Positions 53,671 through 63,950 of a DNA stretch of 64,000 nt are shown one piece after another. The notes under the pieces were generated by a model, which saw nothing but the letters and a program-made list of their open reading frames with translations, was not told the DNA's origin and did no database searches. The stretch comes from Nocardioides kribbensis (GTDB lineage Bacteria; Actinomycetota; Actinomycetes; Propionibacteriales; Nocardioidaceae). The stretch lies in contig NZ_JADCLL010000006.1 of assembly GCF_015070375.1 (NCBI RefSeq), positions 124,001 through 188,000 of the forward strand, given 5' to 3'. Positions within the stretch are counted from its first letter, which is position 1. Each line of letters opens with the position of its first letter. Made by a program: the position numbers and the translations under genes.

Positions 53671-54435
53671 ATGAGCCCCCTCGACCCGCCCGCCGAGGCC
53701 CCCAGCCCTGGCGCGCGCCCGCACGGGGCGCTCCACGTCGACACCCTCGACGCCCTGGGGTCACGGCTGGCGTCGGGCGAGGTGGCACCGGGCGAGGTCC
53801 TCACGCTCGACGCGATCCGGCGCGAGCACGGCGTCTCGCTCCCGGTGGCCCGCGAGGCCGTCCGGGTCCTGGAGTCGATGGGCATGGTCGTCTCGCGCCG
53901 CCGCGTGGGCGTGACCGTGCAGGACCCCTCGGACTGGAACGTCTTCGACCCCCGGCTGGTGCGCTGGCGCCTCGAGGGCTCCGGGCGCACCGAGCAGCTG
54001 CTGGCCATCAGCGAGCTGCGCCAGGGCTTCGAGCCCGTCGCGGCGCGCCTGGCCGCCGACCGCGCCACCCCGGAGCAGTGCCGGGCCATGGCGGAGGCGA
54101 CGACCGACATGGCGGTGCACGGCCGCACCGGCGACCTCGAGGCCTACCTGCTGGCCGACGTGGCCTTCCACCGCACCCTGCTCGACGCGAGCGGCAACGA
54201 CATGGTGCGTGCGCTCGCGGGCCTGGTCGAGGAGGTGCTCGCCGGGCGCACCCACCACGACCTCATGCCGGCGCGGCCCAACCCGACCGCGATCGCGCTG
54301 CACGACGAGGTCGCGCGCTGCGTGCGCACGGGTGACGGCGCCGGCGCCGAGCACGCGATGCGCGCCATCATCGACGAGGCGGCCGACGCGATGACGGAGC
54401 AGGCGGCCACCGACCGGGCGCGCGCGCGGGAGTAG
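53671..54435 (+). CDS. gntR: FadR-type GntR family regulator of gluconate genes
   Basis: Repressor of 254 residues. The winged helix lies at about residues 18-85 (LDAIRREHGVSLPVAREAVRVLESMGMV), and the FCD ligand domain covers about 105-235, with the metal/ligand-binding Asp and His residues (DVAFHRTLLDASGN, ALHDEVARCV). The ATG at 53671 is chosen because GGGAGG lies about nine bases upstream; an in-frame ATG at 53662 is too close to it. Divergent from gntK, with the shared palindrome between. Response to gluconate or 6-phosphogluconate is inferred. Confidence 0.88.
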   Translation: MSPLDPPAEAPSPGARPHGALHVDTLDALGSRLASGEVAPGEVLTLDAIRREHGVSLPVAREAVRVLESMGMVVSRRRVGVTVQDPSDWNVFDPRLVRWRLEGSGRTEQLLAISELRQGFEPVAARLAADRATPEQCRAMAEATTDMAVHGRTGDLEAYLLADVAFHRTLLDASGNDMVRALAGLVEEVLAGRTHHDLMPARPNPTAIALHDEVARCVRTGDGAGAEHAMRAIIDEAADAMTEQAATDRARARE

Positions 54436-54459
54436 GCCGGACGGGCGCGACCCCCGGGA

Positions 54460-55581
54460 TCAGGCGACGACGCGACCGCGCAGCACCACCCGGCTCGGCT
54501 CCCAGAGCACCGACGGGTCGCGGCGGGGGTCGCGCTCGACCACGACGAGGTCGGCGGGCGCGCCCTCCTCGAGCCCCGAGGGGTGCCCGAGCCAGGCGCG
54601 GGCCGACCAGGAGGCCGCCGCGACGACGTCGGCGGCGGGCAGCCCCATCTCGACCATGGCCATCACCTCGCCCGCGAGGTGACCGTGGCGCTGCGCCCCG
54701 CCCCCGTCGCTGCCGACGAAGAGGGCCACGCCCGCCTCGTGCGCACTCAGCAGCGTCTCGCGTCGGCGGGCGTGGAGGTCCTCCATCGTGGCGGCGTACG
54801 CCGGGAACCTCTCCCGCCCCGCGTCGGCGAACTCCGGGAACTTGTCGGTCTGCATCACCGTCGGCACCAGCGCGGTGCCCGCGGCGACCATGCGCTCGAG
54901 GTGGGCGGTCGACAGCCCGGTGCCGTGCTCGATGCAGTCGATGCCGGCGTCGAGGAGGCCGTCGAGCACGTCGCGACCGAAGCAGTGGGCGGTGACCCGT
55001 GCGCCCTCGGCGTGGGCGGCGGCGATCGCCGCCGCGAAGTCGGAGGCGGGGAAGGACGGCGCGAGGTCGCCCTGCTCGCGCGAGATCCAGTCGCCGACGA
55101 GCTTGACCCAGCCGTCGCCGGAGCGGGCCTGCTCCACGACGGTCGGCACGAGGTCGACGGGCTCCACCTCGTCGGCGTAGTGGCGGATGTAGCGGCGGGT
55201 GCGTGCCACGTGGCGACCCGCGCGCAGCAGGCGGGGCAGGTCCTCGCGCTCGTGCACCCAGCGGGTGTCGGCGGGCGAGCCGCAGTCGCGCAGCAGGAGC
55301 GCCCCGGCGTCGCGGTCCTGCAGGGCCTGGCGCTCCACCTCGTCCGCGTCGACGGCCCCGTGGTCCTCCATGCCGAGGTGGTTGTGGGCGTCGACCAGGC
55401 CGGGGAGCACCCAGCCGGTGGCGACGGTCTCCGCGCCCGGCTGCGGCTCGTAGGTCACGTGCCCGTCGACGACGTAGAGGTCGCGGGAGACGTCGTCGCC
55501 GGGCAGCACCGGCCCGCGCACGCGCAGGACGGGCGGTCGGGCGGAGCCTGCGGAGCGGGGGCGAGCGCTGGTGGCAGCCAT
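54460..55581 (-). CDS. Amidohydrolase, imidazolonepropionase/prolidase-like
   Basis: Metal-dependent hydrolase of 373 residues. Beta-sandwich N-terminus, then HxH at H66-H68 (VDAHNHLGMEDHG), a VKLVGDW lysine near 158, metal histidines in TAHCFG and CIEHGTG, and the catalytic Asp in VGSDGGG. All expected metal ligands are present. Natural substrates of this group include Xaa-Pro dipeptides and organic amides; none can be chosen here. Downstream of the GH3 gene on the same strand (85-base gap). Related genes often lie between ffh and rpsP in actinobacteria. Confidence 0.87.
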   Translation of the reverse strand: MAATSARPRSAGSARPPVLRVRGPVLPGDDVSRDLYVVDGHVTYEPQPGAETVATGWVLPGLVDAHNHLGMEDHGAVDADEVERQALQDRDAGALLLRDCGSPADTRWVHEREDLPRLLRAGRHVARTRRYIRHYADEVEPVDLVPTVVEQARSGDGWVKLVGDWISREQGDLAPSFPASDFAAAIAAAHAEGARVTAHCFGRDVLDGLLDAGIDCIEHGTGLSTAHLERMVAAGTALVPTVMQTDKFPEFADAGRERFPAYAATMEDLHARRRETLLSAHEAGVALFVGSDGGGAQRHGHLAGEVMAMVEMGLPAADVVAAASWSARAWLGHPSGLEEGAPADLVVVERDPRRDPSVLWEPSRVVLRGRVVA

Positions 55582-55666
55582 GCCCGGGACGCTACCGCGC
55601 CCACCGGGCCCCGACGAGGACCTGCGCGCCCGGTCGCGGGTGCGCAGGTCCTCCCGGCGTCGCCGC

Positions 55667-57742
55667 TCAGCGACGGGTCGTGAGGCCGTGGCCGAAGGCG
55701 TAGAGCGGGTCGTAGTCGGCGTCGCCGACGTTGATCGGCTCCTGGGCCAGGGTCCGCGGCCAGGTCACCGGCAGCCTGCCGGTGAAGGCCCGCTCGCCGA
55801 ACAGCACGTCGGAGACGCCGGCTCCCTCGCTGCCGGGCAGCCAGGAGGCGACGAGCGCGTCGGTGCTGCGCACGAGCGCCGGGGGCAGGATCATCGGACG
55901 ACCCGACACGACCAGCACCGTGCAGGTGCGGGCAGCGGCACAGACCTTCTCGACCGCGGCCCGGTCGGCGTCGGTGAGGCGCATCGTCTGCTGCGGGCGC
56001 GGCACCCCGCCGTCGGCGGGGTCGTAGGCCCACTGCGGGCCGCCCACGTCGCCGAAGCCCTCGGTGTAGGGCGTCTCGCCCACCACGACGACGCCGTCGG
56101 CGCGCTTCGGCACCCGGGTGTCGGCCGTCTCGCTGAAGCGGACCGGTCGGTCGGTCGCGGCCCGGACGCCGTCGAGCACGGTGTCACCGGGCACGACGTT
56201 CTCCGACCCGCCCTGCCAGGTGAGGGTCCACCCGCCCGACTGGTTGCCGATGTTGTCGGCGTTGCTCCCCGCGACGTAGACGGGGCGGCTCGGCCCGCGC
56301 ACGGTGTCCACGGCGAGCGGCAGCACCTGGCCGCGGTTGCGCAGGAGCACCTGCGACTTCGCCACCGCCCGACGGGCCACCGCACGGTGGGCGGGGCTGC
56401 CGATCGAGTCGATGCGCGACCGGTCGGTGAGGGGGGCCTCGAAGAGCCCGAGCTCGAACTTCGCGGTCAGGATGCGCCCGACGGCGTCGTCGATGCGCTC
56501 CTGGCTCACCCGACCCTCCTCGACCAGGCCGGTCAGGGTCTCGATGAACTCCCGCCACGCCGGGTCGGTGCCCGCGGCCGGCTCCATGAACATGTCGACC
56601 CCGGCGTTGACCGACGCCTCGACCTGGTCGTCGAGGTCGCCGGGGATCTGGTGCAGGGCGCGCCAGTCGGAGACGACGAAGCCCTCGAAGCCCATCTCCC
56701 CCTTGAGCACGTCGGTGAGCAGCTCGCGGTTGGCGTGCATCTTGACCGGGTCGCCGAGGCCGTCGTCGGTCCAGTCCACGCTGGAGAAGGACGGCATGAT
56801 CGAGCCGACGTCGTGCCTGCCCACCGCGTCGGGGTAGGGCGAGAGCGCGAGCCGGTCGAACTCCTCGCGCGAGACCCGGGCGATGCCCTGGTCGAGGGTG
56901 TAGTCGCCCTCGCCGGTGTCCCAGTCGGTCAGACCGTCGCCGGCGAAGTGCTTGGCCGTGGCCAGCACCCGGTCGGTCTCGTCGAGCTGGCCCGGGCCGC
57001 CCTGGAGGCCGTCGATGGCCGTCTCCATGCGGGTCGCGAGCCACGGGGTCTCCCCGAAGCTCTCGTAGGTGCGGCCCCAGCGGTCGTCGCGCGCCACGCA
57101 GACGCACGGGGCGAAGGCCCACTGCGGGCCCGAGGCCCGGGTCTCGATCGCGGTGAGGTGCCCGATCCGGCGCACGAGCGCGGGGTCGCGGGTGGCCCCC
57201 AGGCCGATGTTGTGGGGGAAGACCGTGGCGCCCAGCAGGTTGCCGTGGCCGTGCACGGAGTCGACGCCGTAGAGCAGCGGGATGCCGAGCCGCGAGTCGA
57301 GCGCGGCCTGCTGCAGGGTGTCGACGGCGTCGGCCCACGCCTCGGGGGTGTTGGGGTCGGGCACGGAGCCACCGCCCGACAGCACGCTGCCCAGGCCGTA
57401 CTCGGTGACCAGCGTGGGGTCGGCCGCCACGTCGAGCCGCTCGGCCTGGGTCATCTGGCCGATCTTCTCGGCCAGGGTCATGCGCCCCAGCAGGTCGGCC
57501 ACGCGCTCCGCGACCGGCAGCGAGGGGTCGAGGTAGGGCAGGACCTCGTCGGAGGCCGGGGCGGAGGAGGCGCCGGGACCCGCGGCGGACACGGCGGCGG
57601 TGGAGGCGGAGAGCCCGGCAGGCACGAGCCCGGCGGCGAGGGCGGCGGTCGCGAGACCGACGGCCAGGCGGGAGCGACGGTGACGTGGCGCCTGCGGGAG
57701 CGGCGCCGAGGCGGCCGGGGTGGGGGTGACAAAGCGGGACAT
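55667..57742 (-). CDS. Secreted GH3 family beta-glycosidase
   Basis: Exported glycoside hydrolase, 691 residues. A signal peptide (RRSRLAVGLATAALAAGLVPAGLSA) spans about residues 20-45. Both GH3 catalytic domains are present: LYGVDSVHGHGN, AKHFAGDG and the nucleophile D359 in VVSDWRALHQI in the first; VVVGETPYTEGFGDVGG in the second, followed by AFGHGL at the C-terminus, typical of beta-glucosidases. The ATG at 57742 follows AAGGAG. Divergent from the ROK regulator at 57919, which probably controls it. Substrate is likely a beta-glucoside or a plant oligosaccharide. Confidence 0.93.
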   Translation of the reverse strand: MSRFVTPTPAASAPLPQAPRHRRSRLAVGLATAALAAGLVPAGLSASTAAVSAAGPGASSAPASDEVLPYLDPSLPVAERVADLLGRMTLAEKIGQMTQAERLDVAADPTLVTEYGLGSVLSGGGSVPDPNTPEAWADAVDTLQQAALDSRLGIPLLYGVDSVHGHGNLLGATVFPHNIGLGATRDPALVRRIGHLTAIETRASGPQWAFAPCVCVARDDRWGRTYESFGETPWLATRMETAIDGLQGGPGQLDETDRVLATAKHFAGDGLTDWDTGEGDYTLDQGIARVSREEFDRLALSPYPDAVGRHDVGSIMPSFSSVDWTDDGLGDPVKMHANRELLTDVLKGEMGFEGFVVSDWRALHQIPGDLDDQVEASVNAGVDMFMEPAAGTDPAWREFIETLTGLVEEGRVSQERIDDAVGRILTAKFELGLFEAPLTDRSRIDSIGSPAHRAVARRAVAKSQVLLRNRGQVLPLAVDTVRGPSRPVYVAGSNADNIGNQSGGWTLTWQGGSENVVPGDTVLDGVRAATDRPVRFSETADTRVPKRADGVVVVGETPYTEGFGDVGGPQWAYDPADGGVPRPQQTMRLTDADRAAVEKVCAAARTCTVLVVSGRPMILPPALVRSTDALVASWLPGSEGAGVSDVLFGERAFTGRLPVTWPRTLAQEPINVGDADYDPLYAFGHGLTTRR

Positions 57743-57918
57743 GGGGGTCTCCTTGCCGAGATTCAAGGGAGAGGACCGGTCGGACCGGGCGCGGCGGGGG
57801 CCGCGCCCGCTCAACCTAGGAACGCCTTTCCGCCACCGTCAACGCGTAACGCCCGTCACATCCGGACTGATTCGTGCAGGTGCTGGACATATTCGGTCGC
57901 TCCCGCCACGGTGGTGCG
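57743..57918. promoter_or_regulatory. Divergent regulatory gap between the GH3 gene and the ROK gene
   Basis: This 176-base gap contains AACGCgtAACGC near 57841-57851, a short direct repeat, and CATATT at 57888-57893, a possible -10 for the ROK gene. I see no clear palindrome. Other signals cannot be fixed by eye. Confidence 0.35.
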
Positions 57919-59106
57919 GTGACCGAGCGAGGGCGCCCACGGGCCGAGTCGGCCCGACCGTCGGGCAACGCGCGCGCCCTCACCGGCCTGCTGGCCGCGC
58001 GCGGGCCGATGAGCCGCGCCGACCTGGCGCGCGCGGCCGGCCTGTCCCGCTCCGCGGTGTCCAACCTGGTGCTCGCGCTGCTCGCCGACGGGGCCGTGGT
58101 CGAGACCGCCCAGCGGGGACGGCCCCACAAGGGCGGCAGCGGGCGCCCCCCGGTGCTGGTCGCGCTGTCGGTGCCCGACGGGTGCGTGGCCGGGGTCGAC
58201 GTCGGCCACGCCCACGTGCGCGTGGCCCTGGCCGACCGCAGCGGCACCGTGCTGGTGGAGGAGCAGGCCGGCACCCAGGCCGACCTCGACGGGCCCCAGA
58301 CCCTCGACCTGTGCGCTGACATGGTGCGCAGCGCGCTGCGCGCGGCCGGTCGCGAGCGCAGCGAGCTGGCGGCGGTCGGGCTGTGCGTGCCCGCCCCCGT
58401 CGACCGGCGCTCGGCGCGGATCTCGACGGGCATCCTGCCCGGGTGGCGCGGCCTGGTGCCGAGCGAGGAGCTGGGCCGGCGACTCGACGTCGAGGTGCAC
58501 GCCGACAACGACGCCAACCTCGGCGCCCTGGCCGAGAGTCGCCACGGGGCGGCCCGCGACCGGGGCGACCTGGTCTACGTGAAGCTCTCCACCGGGGTCG
58601 GCGCCGGCATCGTCCTGGGCGGTCGGCTGCACCGCGGGGCCACCGGTCTGGCCGGCGAGATCGGCCACGTGCAGGTCGGCGAGGACGGGCACGTCTGCCG
58701 CTGCGGCAACCGCGGCTGCCTGGAGACCCTCGTGGCCCTGCCCCACCTGCTGGCCGTGCTCCAGCCGGCGTACGACGAGACGCTCACCACCGAGCGGCTG
58801 CGCGCGCTCGACGAGGCCGGCGACCCGGCGGTGCGACGCGTCCTCACCGACGCGGGCCGCACGCTCGGACGGGCGCTGGCCGACCTCGGCAACAGCCTCA
58901 ACCCGGCCACGGTGGTCGTCGGCGGCGCGCTCGGTGCGTGCGGCTCGGTGGTGGCCGGCGTGCGCGACGCCATCGACCGCTACGCCCAGCCCGCCACCGC
59001 GGCGGCGCTGGAGGTCCGCCCCGGGCACCTCGGCGACCGGGCCGAGGTCGTCGGGGCGCTCACGCTCGCGGTGCTGCGCACGGCGGCCGCGGGACCGGCA
59101 GGCTGA
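57919..59106 (+). CDS. ROK family transcriptional regulator/sugar kinase-like
   Basis: Protein of 395 residues. N-terminal winged helix-turn-helix (about 12-70, MSRADLARAAGLSRSAVSNLV) joined to a ROK sugar-kinase fold: GVDVGHAHVRVAL, the ADNDANLGALAE segment, GAGIVLGG and a complete zinc site in CRCGNRGCLET with the upstream GEIGHV histidine. Such proteins are usually sugar-responsive repressors. Divergent from the secreted GH3 gene, its likely target. I chose GTG 57919; GTG 57874 is an alternative and neither has a strong ribosome binding site. Confidence 0.87.
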   Translation: MTERGRPRAESARPSGNARALTGLLAARGPMSRADLARAAGLSRSAVSNLVLALLADGAVVETAQRGRPHKGGSGRPPVLVALSVPDGCVAGVDVGHAHVRVALADRSGTVLVEEQAGTQADLDGPQTLDLCADMVRSALRAAGRERSELAAVGLCVPAPVDRRSARISTGILPGWRGLVPSEELGRRLDVEVHADNDANLGALAESRHGAARDRGDLVYVKLSTGVGAGIVLGGRLHRGATGLAGEIGHVQVGEDGHVCRCGNRGCLETLVALPHLLAVLQPAYDETLTTERLRALDEAGDPAVRRVLTDAGRTLGRALADLGNSLNPATVVVGGALGACGSVVAGVRDAIDRYAQPATAAALEVRPGHLGDRAEVVGALTLAVLRTAAAGPAG

Positions 59107-59157
59107 GGGGCTCGGCCCCGCCCGCGCCGGGCCGCTGGGCCGCCGGGCCGCCCGGGC

Positions 59158-59532
59158 TCAGCGCACGATCTGGTCCAGGAGCCACGACGGGCTCATCGCC
59201 CGGGCGCCCAGGCCCTCGCAGCGCCCCCGCAGCACGTGGTCGGCGCTGATGAGGACGACCTGGTCGCCCCGCTCGCAGGCCACCCGGGTCTGCTCGATGA
59301 TGGTCGTGTCGCCGTCGCGCGGGGCGTGCACGGTGGTGACGTGCTGGTCGCGACCGGCCCGCACCCCGCCCTTGGCCGCGCCCTCGAGCACCAGCACGAT
59401 CCGGTCGTACGGCGTGTCGGCCACCAGCAGCCGCTCGTGGAGCCGGCGTGCGGCGCCCGCGCGGTCCTTCCACCAGCCGTCGGGTCGCGAGCCGACGACG
59501 TTGGCGCCGTCGACGACCAGCACGGAGGTCAC
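59158..59532 (-). CDS. NYN-domain nuclease-like protein
   Basis: Small PIN-like (NYN/YacP-related) protein, 124 residues. VLVVDGANVVGSRPDGWW gives the first catalytic Asp (residue 8) and Asn; further acidic residues are in DTTIIEQTR and LISADHVLR. Members cleave structured RNAs. It lies 40 bases upstream of ffh in position but is downstream of it in transcript order. GTG start at 59532. Confidence 0.82.
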   Translation of the reverse strand: MTSVLVVDGANVVGSRPDGWWKDRAGAARRLHERLLVADTPYDRIVLVLEGAAKGGVRAGRDQHVTTVHAPRDGDTTIIEQTRVACERGDQVVLISADHVLRGRCEGLGARAMSPSWLLDQIVR

Positions 59533-59572
59533 GGCCGTGGGCCGTCCCCGGGTCGGGTCACGTCACCGCCGG

Positions 59573-61138
59573 TCACTTCAGGAACTTCGAGAAGTCCTTC
59601 GGCAGGTCGAGGGCCGCGGCCGCCTGCTCGTAGTCGACGTCCTCGCCCGGGGTGGCGAACGGGTTGACCGCACCCGCCTTGTCCTTGGCGGCCGCGGCCT
59701 CCTGGGCGGCCTTCGCGGGGTTGCCGGAGCGCTTGGCGCCCTTGCCCTTCTTGGGCTGGGCCTTGGCCTTGCCGCGCTTGGGCCCGCCCATCCCCGGCAT
59801 CCCCGGCATGCCGGGCATCCCGGGCATGCCGCCACCGCGCGCCATCTGCTCCATCATCTTGCGCGCCTCGAAGAAGCGGTCGACGAGCTGGTTGACGTCG
59901 GAGACCTGACGCCCCGACCCCTTGGCGATGCGGGCGCGACGCGAGCCGTCGATGAGCTTGGGGTTCTCCCGCTCGCCGGGGGTCATGGAGCGGATGATCG
60001 CCTCGATGCGGTCGATCTCGCGCTCGTCGAAGTTCTCCAGCTGCTCACGGAACTGGCCCATCCCGGGGAGCATCCCCATGATCTTCGACATCGAGCCCAG
60101 CTTGCGCACCTGCTGCATCTGCTGGAGGAAGTCGTCGAGGGTGAACTGCCCGCCCCGGCCCGAGAGCTTCTCGGCCGCCTTCATCGCCTGCTCGGCGTCG
60201 AAGGTCTTCTCGGCCTGCTCGATCAGGGTCATCATGTCGCCCATGTCGAGGATGCGCGACGCCATGCGGTCGGGGTGGAAGAGGTCGAAGTCGGTGAGCT
60301 TCTCGCCGTTGGAGGCGAACATGACCGGCTTGCCGGTGATCGAGGCGATCGACAGGGCCGCGCCACCGCGGGCGTCGCCGTCGAGCTTGGTGAGCACGAC
60401 GCCGTCGTAGCCGACGCCCTGGAGGAAGGCCTGGGCCGTGACCACGGCGTCCTGGCCGATCATCGCGTCGACGACGAAGAGCACCTCGTCGGGCTGCACG
60501 GCGTCGCGGATGTCGGAGGCCTGCTGCATCAGCTCGGCGTCGATGCCGAGGCGCCCGGCGGTGTCGACGATGACCACGTCGTGCAGGGTGCGCCGGGCCT
60601 CGGCGATCGAGGCCCGGGCCACCGACACGGGGTCGCCCACGCCGTTGCCGGGCTCGGGGGCGAAGACCGGCACGCCGACGCGCTCGCCGTTGACCTGCAG
60701 CTGCTTGACGGCGTTGGGCCGCTGGAGGTCGCAGGCCGCGAGCATCGGGGTCTTGCCCTGGTCCTTGAGCCACAGCGCGAGCTTGGCGGCCAGGGTCGTC
60801 TTGCCGGCGCCCTGGAGGCCCGCGAGCATGATGACGGTCGGGCCCGACTTGGCGTAGCGCAGCCGGCGGGTCTCGCCGCCCAGGATCGCGACGAGCTCCT
60901 CGTTGACGATCTTGATGATCTGCTGGGCGGGGTTCAGCGCACCGCTGACCTCCTCGCTGCGGGCACGGTCCTTGACCGCCCCCACGAACTCCTTGACCAC
61001 GGGCAGCGCGACGTCGGCCTCCAGCAGCGCGATGCGGATCTCGCGCGCGGTGGCGTCGATGTCGGCCTCGGAGAGCCGACCCTTGCCCCGCAGGTTCTTG
61101 AAGGTGTCGGCGAGACGGTCGGAGAGTGTGGCGAACAA
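59573..61138 (-). CDS. ffh: Signal recognition particle protein Ffh
   Basis: GTPase that brings ribosomes making membrane proteins to FtsY. 521 residues. N-domain (about 1-85), G-domain with GLQGAGKTT at 107-115, DTAGRLG and TKLDGDARGG, then the Met-rich M-domain. After the RNA-binding M-domain core the protein has an unusual GMPGMPGMPGMPG run and a Lys/Ala-rich basic tail, ending LPKDFSKFLK. TTG start at 61138 with GAGGA seven bases upstream. Downstream of glnD in transcript order. Confidence 0.96.
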   Translation of the reverse strand: MFATLSDRLADTFKNLRGKGRLSEADIDATAREIRIALLEADVALPVVKEFVGAVKDRARSEEVSGALNPAQQIIKIVNEELVAILGGETRRLRYAKSGPTVIMLAGLQGAGKTTLAAKLALWLKDQGKTPMLAACDLQRPNAVKQLQVNGERVGVPVFAPEPGNGVGDPVSVARASIAEARRTLHDVVIVDTAGRLGIDAELMQQASDIRDAVQPDEVLFVVDAMIGQDAVVTAQAFLQGVGYDGVVLTKLDGDARGGAALSIASITGKPVMFASNGEKLTDFDLFHPDRMASRILDMGDMMTLIEQAEKTFDAEQAMKAAEKLSGRGGQFTLDDFLQQMQQVRKLGSMSKIMGMLPGMGQFREQLENFDEREIDRIEAIIRSMTPGERENPKLIDGSRRARIAKGSGRQVSDVNQLVDRFFEARKMMEQMARGGGMPGMPGMPGMPGMGGPKRGKAKAQPKKGKGAKRSGNPAKAAQEAAAAKDKAGAVNPFATPGEDVDYEQAAAALDLPKDFSKFLK

Positions 61139-61183
61139 GGGTGTCCTCGGGGGCGTCGAACGGGCGAGCAGTCGGCGTCGAGC

Positions 61184-63403
61184 CTAACGCGACTCCCCCG
61201 ACAAGGTCGCCCTGACCGCGTGCGCCGCCGCCGCGGCACGGGTCTCGGCCAGCTGACCGGCGCCCGCCTCCTGGAGGTAGAACACGTCGACCGCCTGCGG
61301 CCCGAGGGTGTCGACGTGCGCCGAGCGCACCGCGACGTCGAGGCGGGCCAGGGCGGAGCACACGAGGTAGACGACCCCCGGGCGGTCGGCGGTGCGCACC
61401 TCGAGCACCGTGGCCGAGGCCGACGCGTCGGCCCGCACCTCCACCGTGGGCGCCAGCGTGGTGGCGTCGGGCGGGGTCAGCCGCGCCGCGGGGTCGACCC
61501 GGCCCTCGACGATCGCGTCGTACTTCTCCAGCAGGAAGGCCCCGGTCAGGTCGCTCTGCGCGACCTCCCACACCGAGACGCCGTAGACGTCCTGGGCCCA
61601 GACCCGCGCGGCGCGCACGGCGATGCGCTGCAGGGCGAACATCGCGGCGAAGTCGGCCAGCAGACCGACCCGGTCGGGGGCGATGACGGTGACGCGCGAG
61701 CCGTCGGGGGTGGCCTCGACGCTCACCGACACCGCCCCGCGGCGCACGGCCTCCGGGATGTCGACCTCGTCGGTCTCCACGACCGGCAGGCTCTGACCGG
61801 TGTCGATCGCGGTGCGCACCCGCCGCGACAGGTCCAGGACCAGGCCCGCGCGCCAGCTCGACCACGCCGGGGCCGAGGCGGCCTTGGCGTCGGCCTCGGT
61901 GAGCGCGGTCAGCAGGGCCAGCGCCTCGGTGGTGCGGATGCGGCTGGCGACCCGGTCGACGGTGGCCGGGTCGTCGGGGTCGCGGGTGGTCGCGGTCTCC
62001 GAGAGCAGCAGGTGCCAGCGCACCAGCGAGGCGATGAGGTCGACGGCGTCGGGGGCGAAGCCCATCCGGGTCGCGATCGTCCGGGCGAGGGGCTCGCCGG
62101 CGACGCTGTGCTCGGTCAGCGAGCCCTTGCCGATGTCGTGCAGCAGCGCGGCCACCATCAGCACGTCGGGCCGTCCGACGTGGCGGATGAGCGCCGAGGC
62201 CTCGATGCAGGTCTCGACCACGTGGCGGTCGACGGTGAAGCGGTGGATGGCCGAGGCGTGCGGCAGCAGCCGGATGCGCTCCCACTCGGGCAGCAGCCGG
62301 GTGAGCGCCCCGGTCTCCTCGAGGGTCTCCCACACCGGCAGCAGCCCCCGGCCCGAGGCCAGCAGCCGCACCAGCTGCTGGCGGGCCTCGGCCGGCCACG
62401 GGTCGGGCAGCGGCGGGCACTCGCGCGCCAGCCGCGCCGCGGTGGGCGGGGCCAGCACGACGTCCATCTCGGCGGCGGCCGCGGCGGCGCGCAGCAGGAG
62501 CACGGGGTCCTGGGCGGGCTTGGCGCGGGCGTCGAGCACGATCTCGCGACCGGCCAGCGCCACCCCGGGCGCGACCGGCGTCAGCGACGGGCGTCGTACG
62601 CCGACCTGGGCCGGGCGTGCCAGCACGTCGTCGACGCGCCGCCAGGTCAGGCGCGAGAGGTGCGTGATGCGCCGCCCGAGCTCGCGCACGTGCACCTGCG
62701 CGCTGCGCGCGTCGGGCAGGTCGAGACCGGTGGCCAGCTCGCTCCACGTCTCGGGGTTGACCCGGTCGGTGGCGCGTCCGGCGGCGTCCTGCACGAGGTC
62801 GCGCACGTCGAGCAGCTGCTGGCGGCTGCGCTCGAGCTCGACGTGGGGCACGTCGACCAGCCAGGTCGCGACCAGGGCCTTGAGCACGGTGGCGTCGCGC
62901 AGCCCGCCCTCCGCCTCCTTGAGGTCGGGCACCGACAGGTGGGCCAGCTCCCCCACCCGCTCGTGGCGCGAGCGCACCATCTCGTGCAGGTCCGGCAGCC
63001 GCTCGCGCGAGCGGCGGCGCCAGTGGGCCAGCACGGTCGTGCGCAGCCTCAGGGTCAGGCTCGGGTCGCCGGCCAGGTGGCGGGTGTCGATGAGCCCGAG
63101 CGCGACCCGGAGGTCGGCCTCGGCCGCGGCCAGCATCTGCGGCATCGAGCGCACGGAGTGGTCGATGGTGGTGCCGGAGTCCCACAGCGGGTACCACAGC
63201 TGGTGGGCCAGCTCGCCGGGGTCGACGCCCTCCTCGGTGACCAGCACGACGTCGAGGTCGGAGTGCGGGGCGAGCTCGCCGCGGCCGTAGCCGCCCACGG
63301 CGACCAGGGCCGTGCCGGTGTCCTGGCCTCCCGCGGCCTCGTAGGCCTTGGTGCACAGCGCGTCGGCCTCGGCGGTGCGGCGGGCGCGGTCGGCGGCGCT
63401 CAT
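61184..63403 (-). CDS. glnD: PII uridylyl/adenylyltransferase
   Basis: Bifunctional sensor that modifies or demodifies PII according to glutamine level. 739 residues from ATG 63403. Nucleotidyltransferase domain with GGYGRG (37-42) and D49/D51, a linker, an HD domain with the VAALLHDIGKGS site, and two C-terminal ACT domains that bind glutamine. Actinobacterial GlnD adenylylates GlnK rather than uridylylating it. An in-frame GTG at 63520 would add a Pro/Ala-rich stretch and overlap glnB; I think it less likely, but it cannot be excluded. Follows glnB, with ffh next. Confidence 0.93.
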   Translation of the reverse strand: MSAADRARRTAEADALCTKAYEAAGGQDTGTALVAVGGYGRGELAPHSDLDVVLVTEEGVDPGELAHQLWYPLWDSGTTIDHSVRSMPQMLAAAEADLRVALGLIDTRHLAGDPSLTLRLRTTVLAHWRRRSRERLPDLHEMVRSRHERVGELAHLSVPDLKEAEGGLRDATVLKALVATWLVDVPHVELERSRQQLLDVRDLVQDAAGRATDRVNPETWSELATGLDLPDARSAQVHVRELGRRITHLSRLTWRRVDDVLARPAQVGVRRPSLTPVAPGVALAGREIVLDARAKPAQDPVLLLRAAAAAAEMDVVLAPPTAARLARECPPLPDPWPAEARQQLVRLLASGRGLLPVWETLEETGALTRLLPEWERIRLLPHASAIHRFTVDRHVVETCIEASALIRHVGRPDVLMVAALLHDIGKGSLTEHSVAGEPLARTIATRMGFAPDAVDLIASLVRWHLLLSETATTRDPDDPATVDRVASRIRTTEALALLTALTEADAKAASAPAWSSWRAGLVLDLSRRVRTAIDTGQSLPVVETDEVDIPEAVRRGAVSVSVEATPDGSRVTVIAPDRVGLLADFAAMFALQRIAVRAARVWAQDVYGVSVWEVAQSDLTGAFLLEKYDAIVEGRVDPAARLTPPDATTLAPTVEVRADASASATVLEVRTADRPGVVYLVCSALARLDVAVRSAHVDTLGPQAVDVFYLQEAGAGQLAETRAAAAAHAVRATLSGESR

Positions 63404-63494
63404 GCGGGGGCCTGCTGCCGGCTCGTGCGGGGGTGCCGGGGGTGCCGGGGGTGCTCGGCGTGCTGGGGGTGCGCGTGGGGGTGGGGAGGCACGG

Positions 63495-63884
<390 letters not shown>

Positions 63885-63950
63885 TCATGCCGGACGGCCC
63901 CGGCGGCGGGCAGCGCCCCGCGCCGCGGGTCGGCCGGCCGGTGCGGGACG

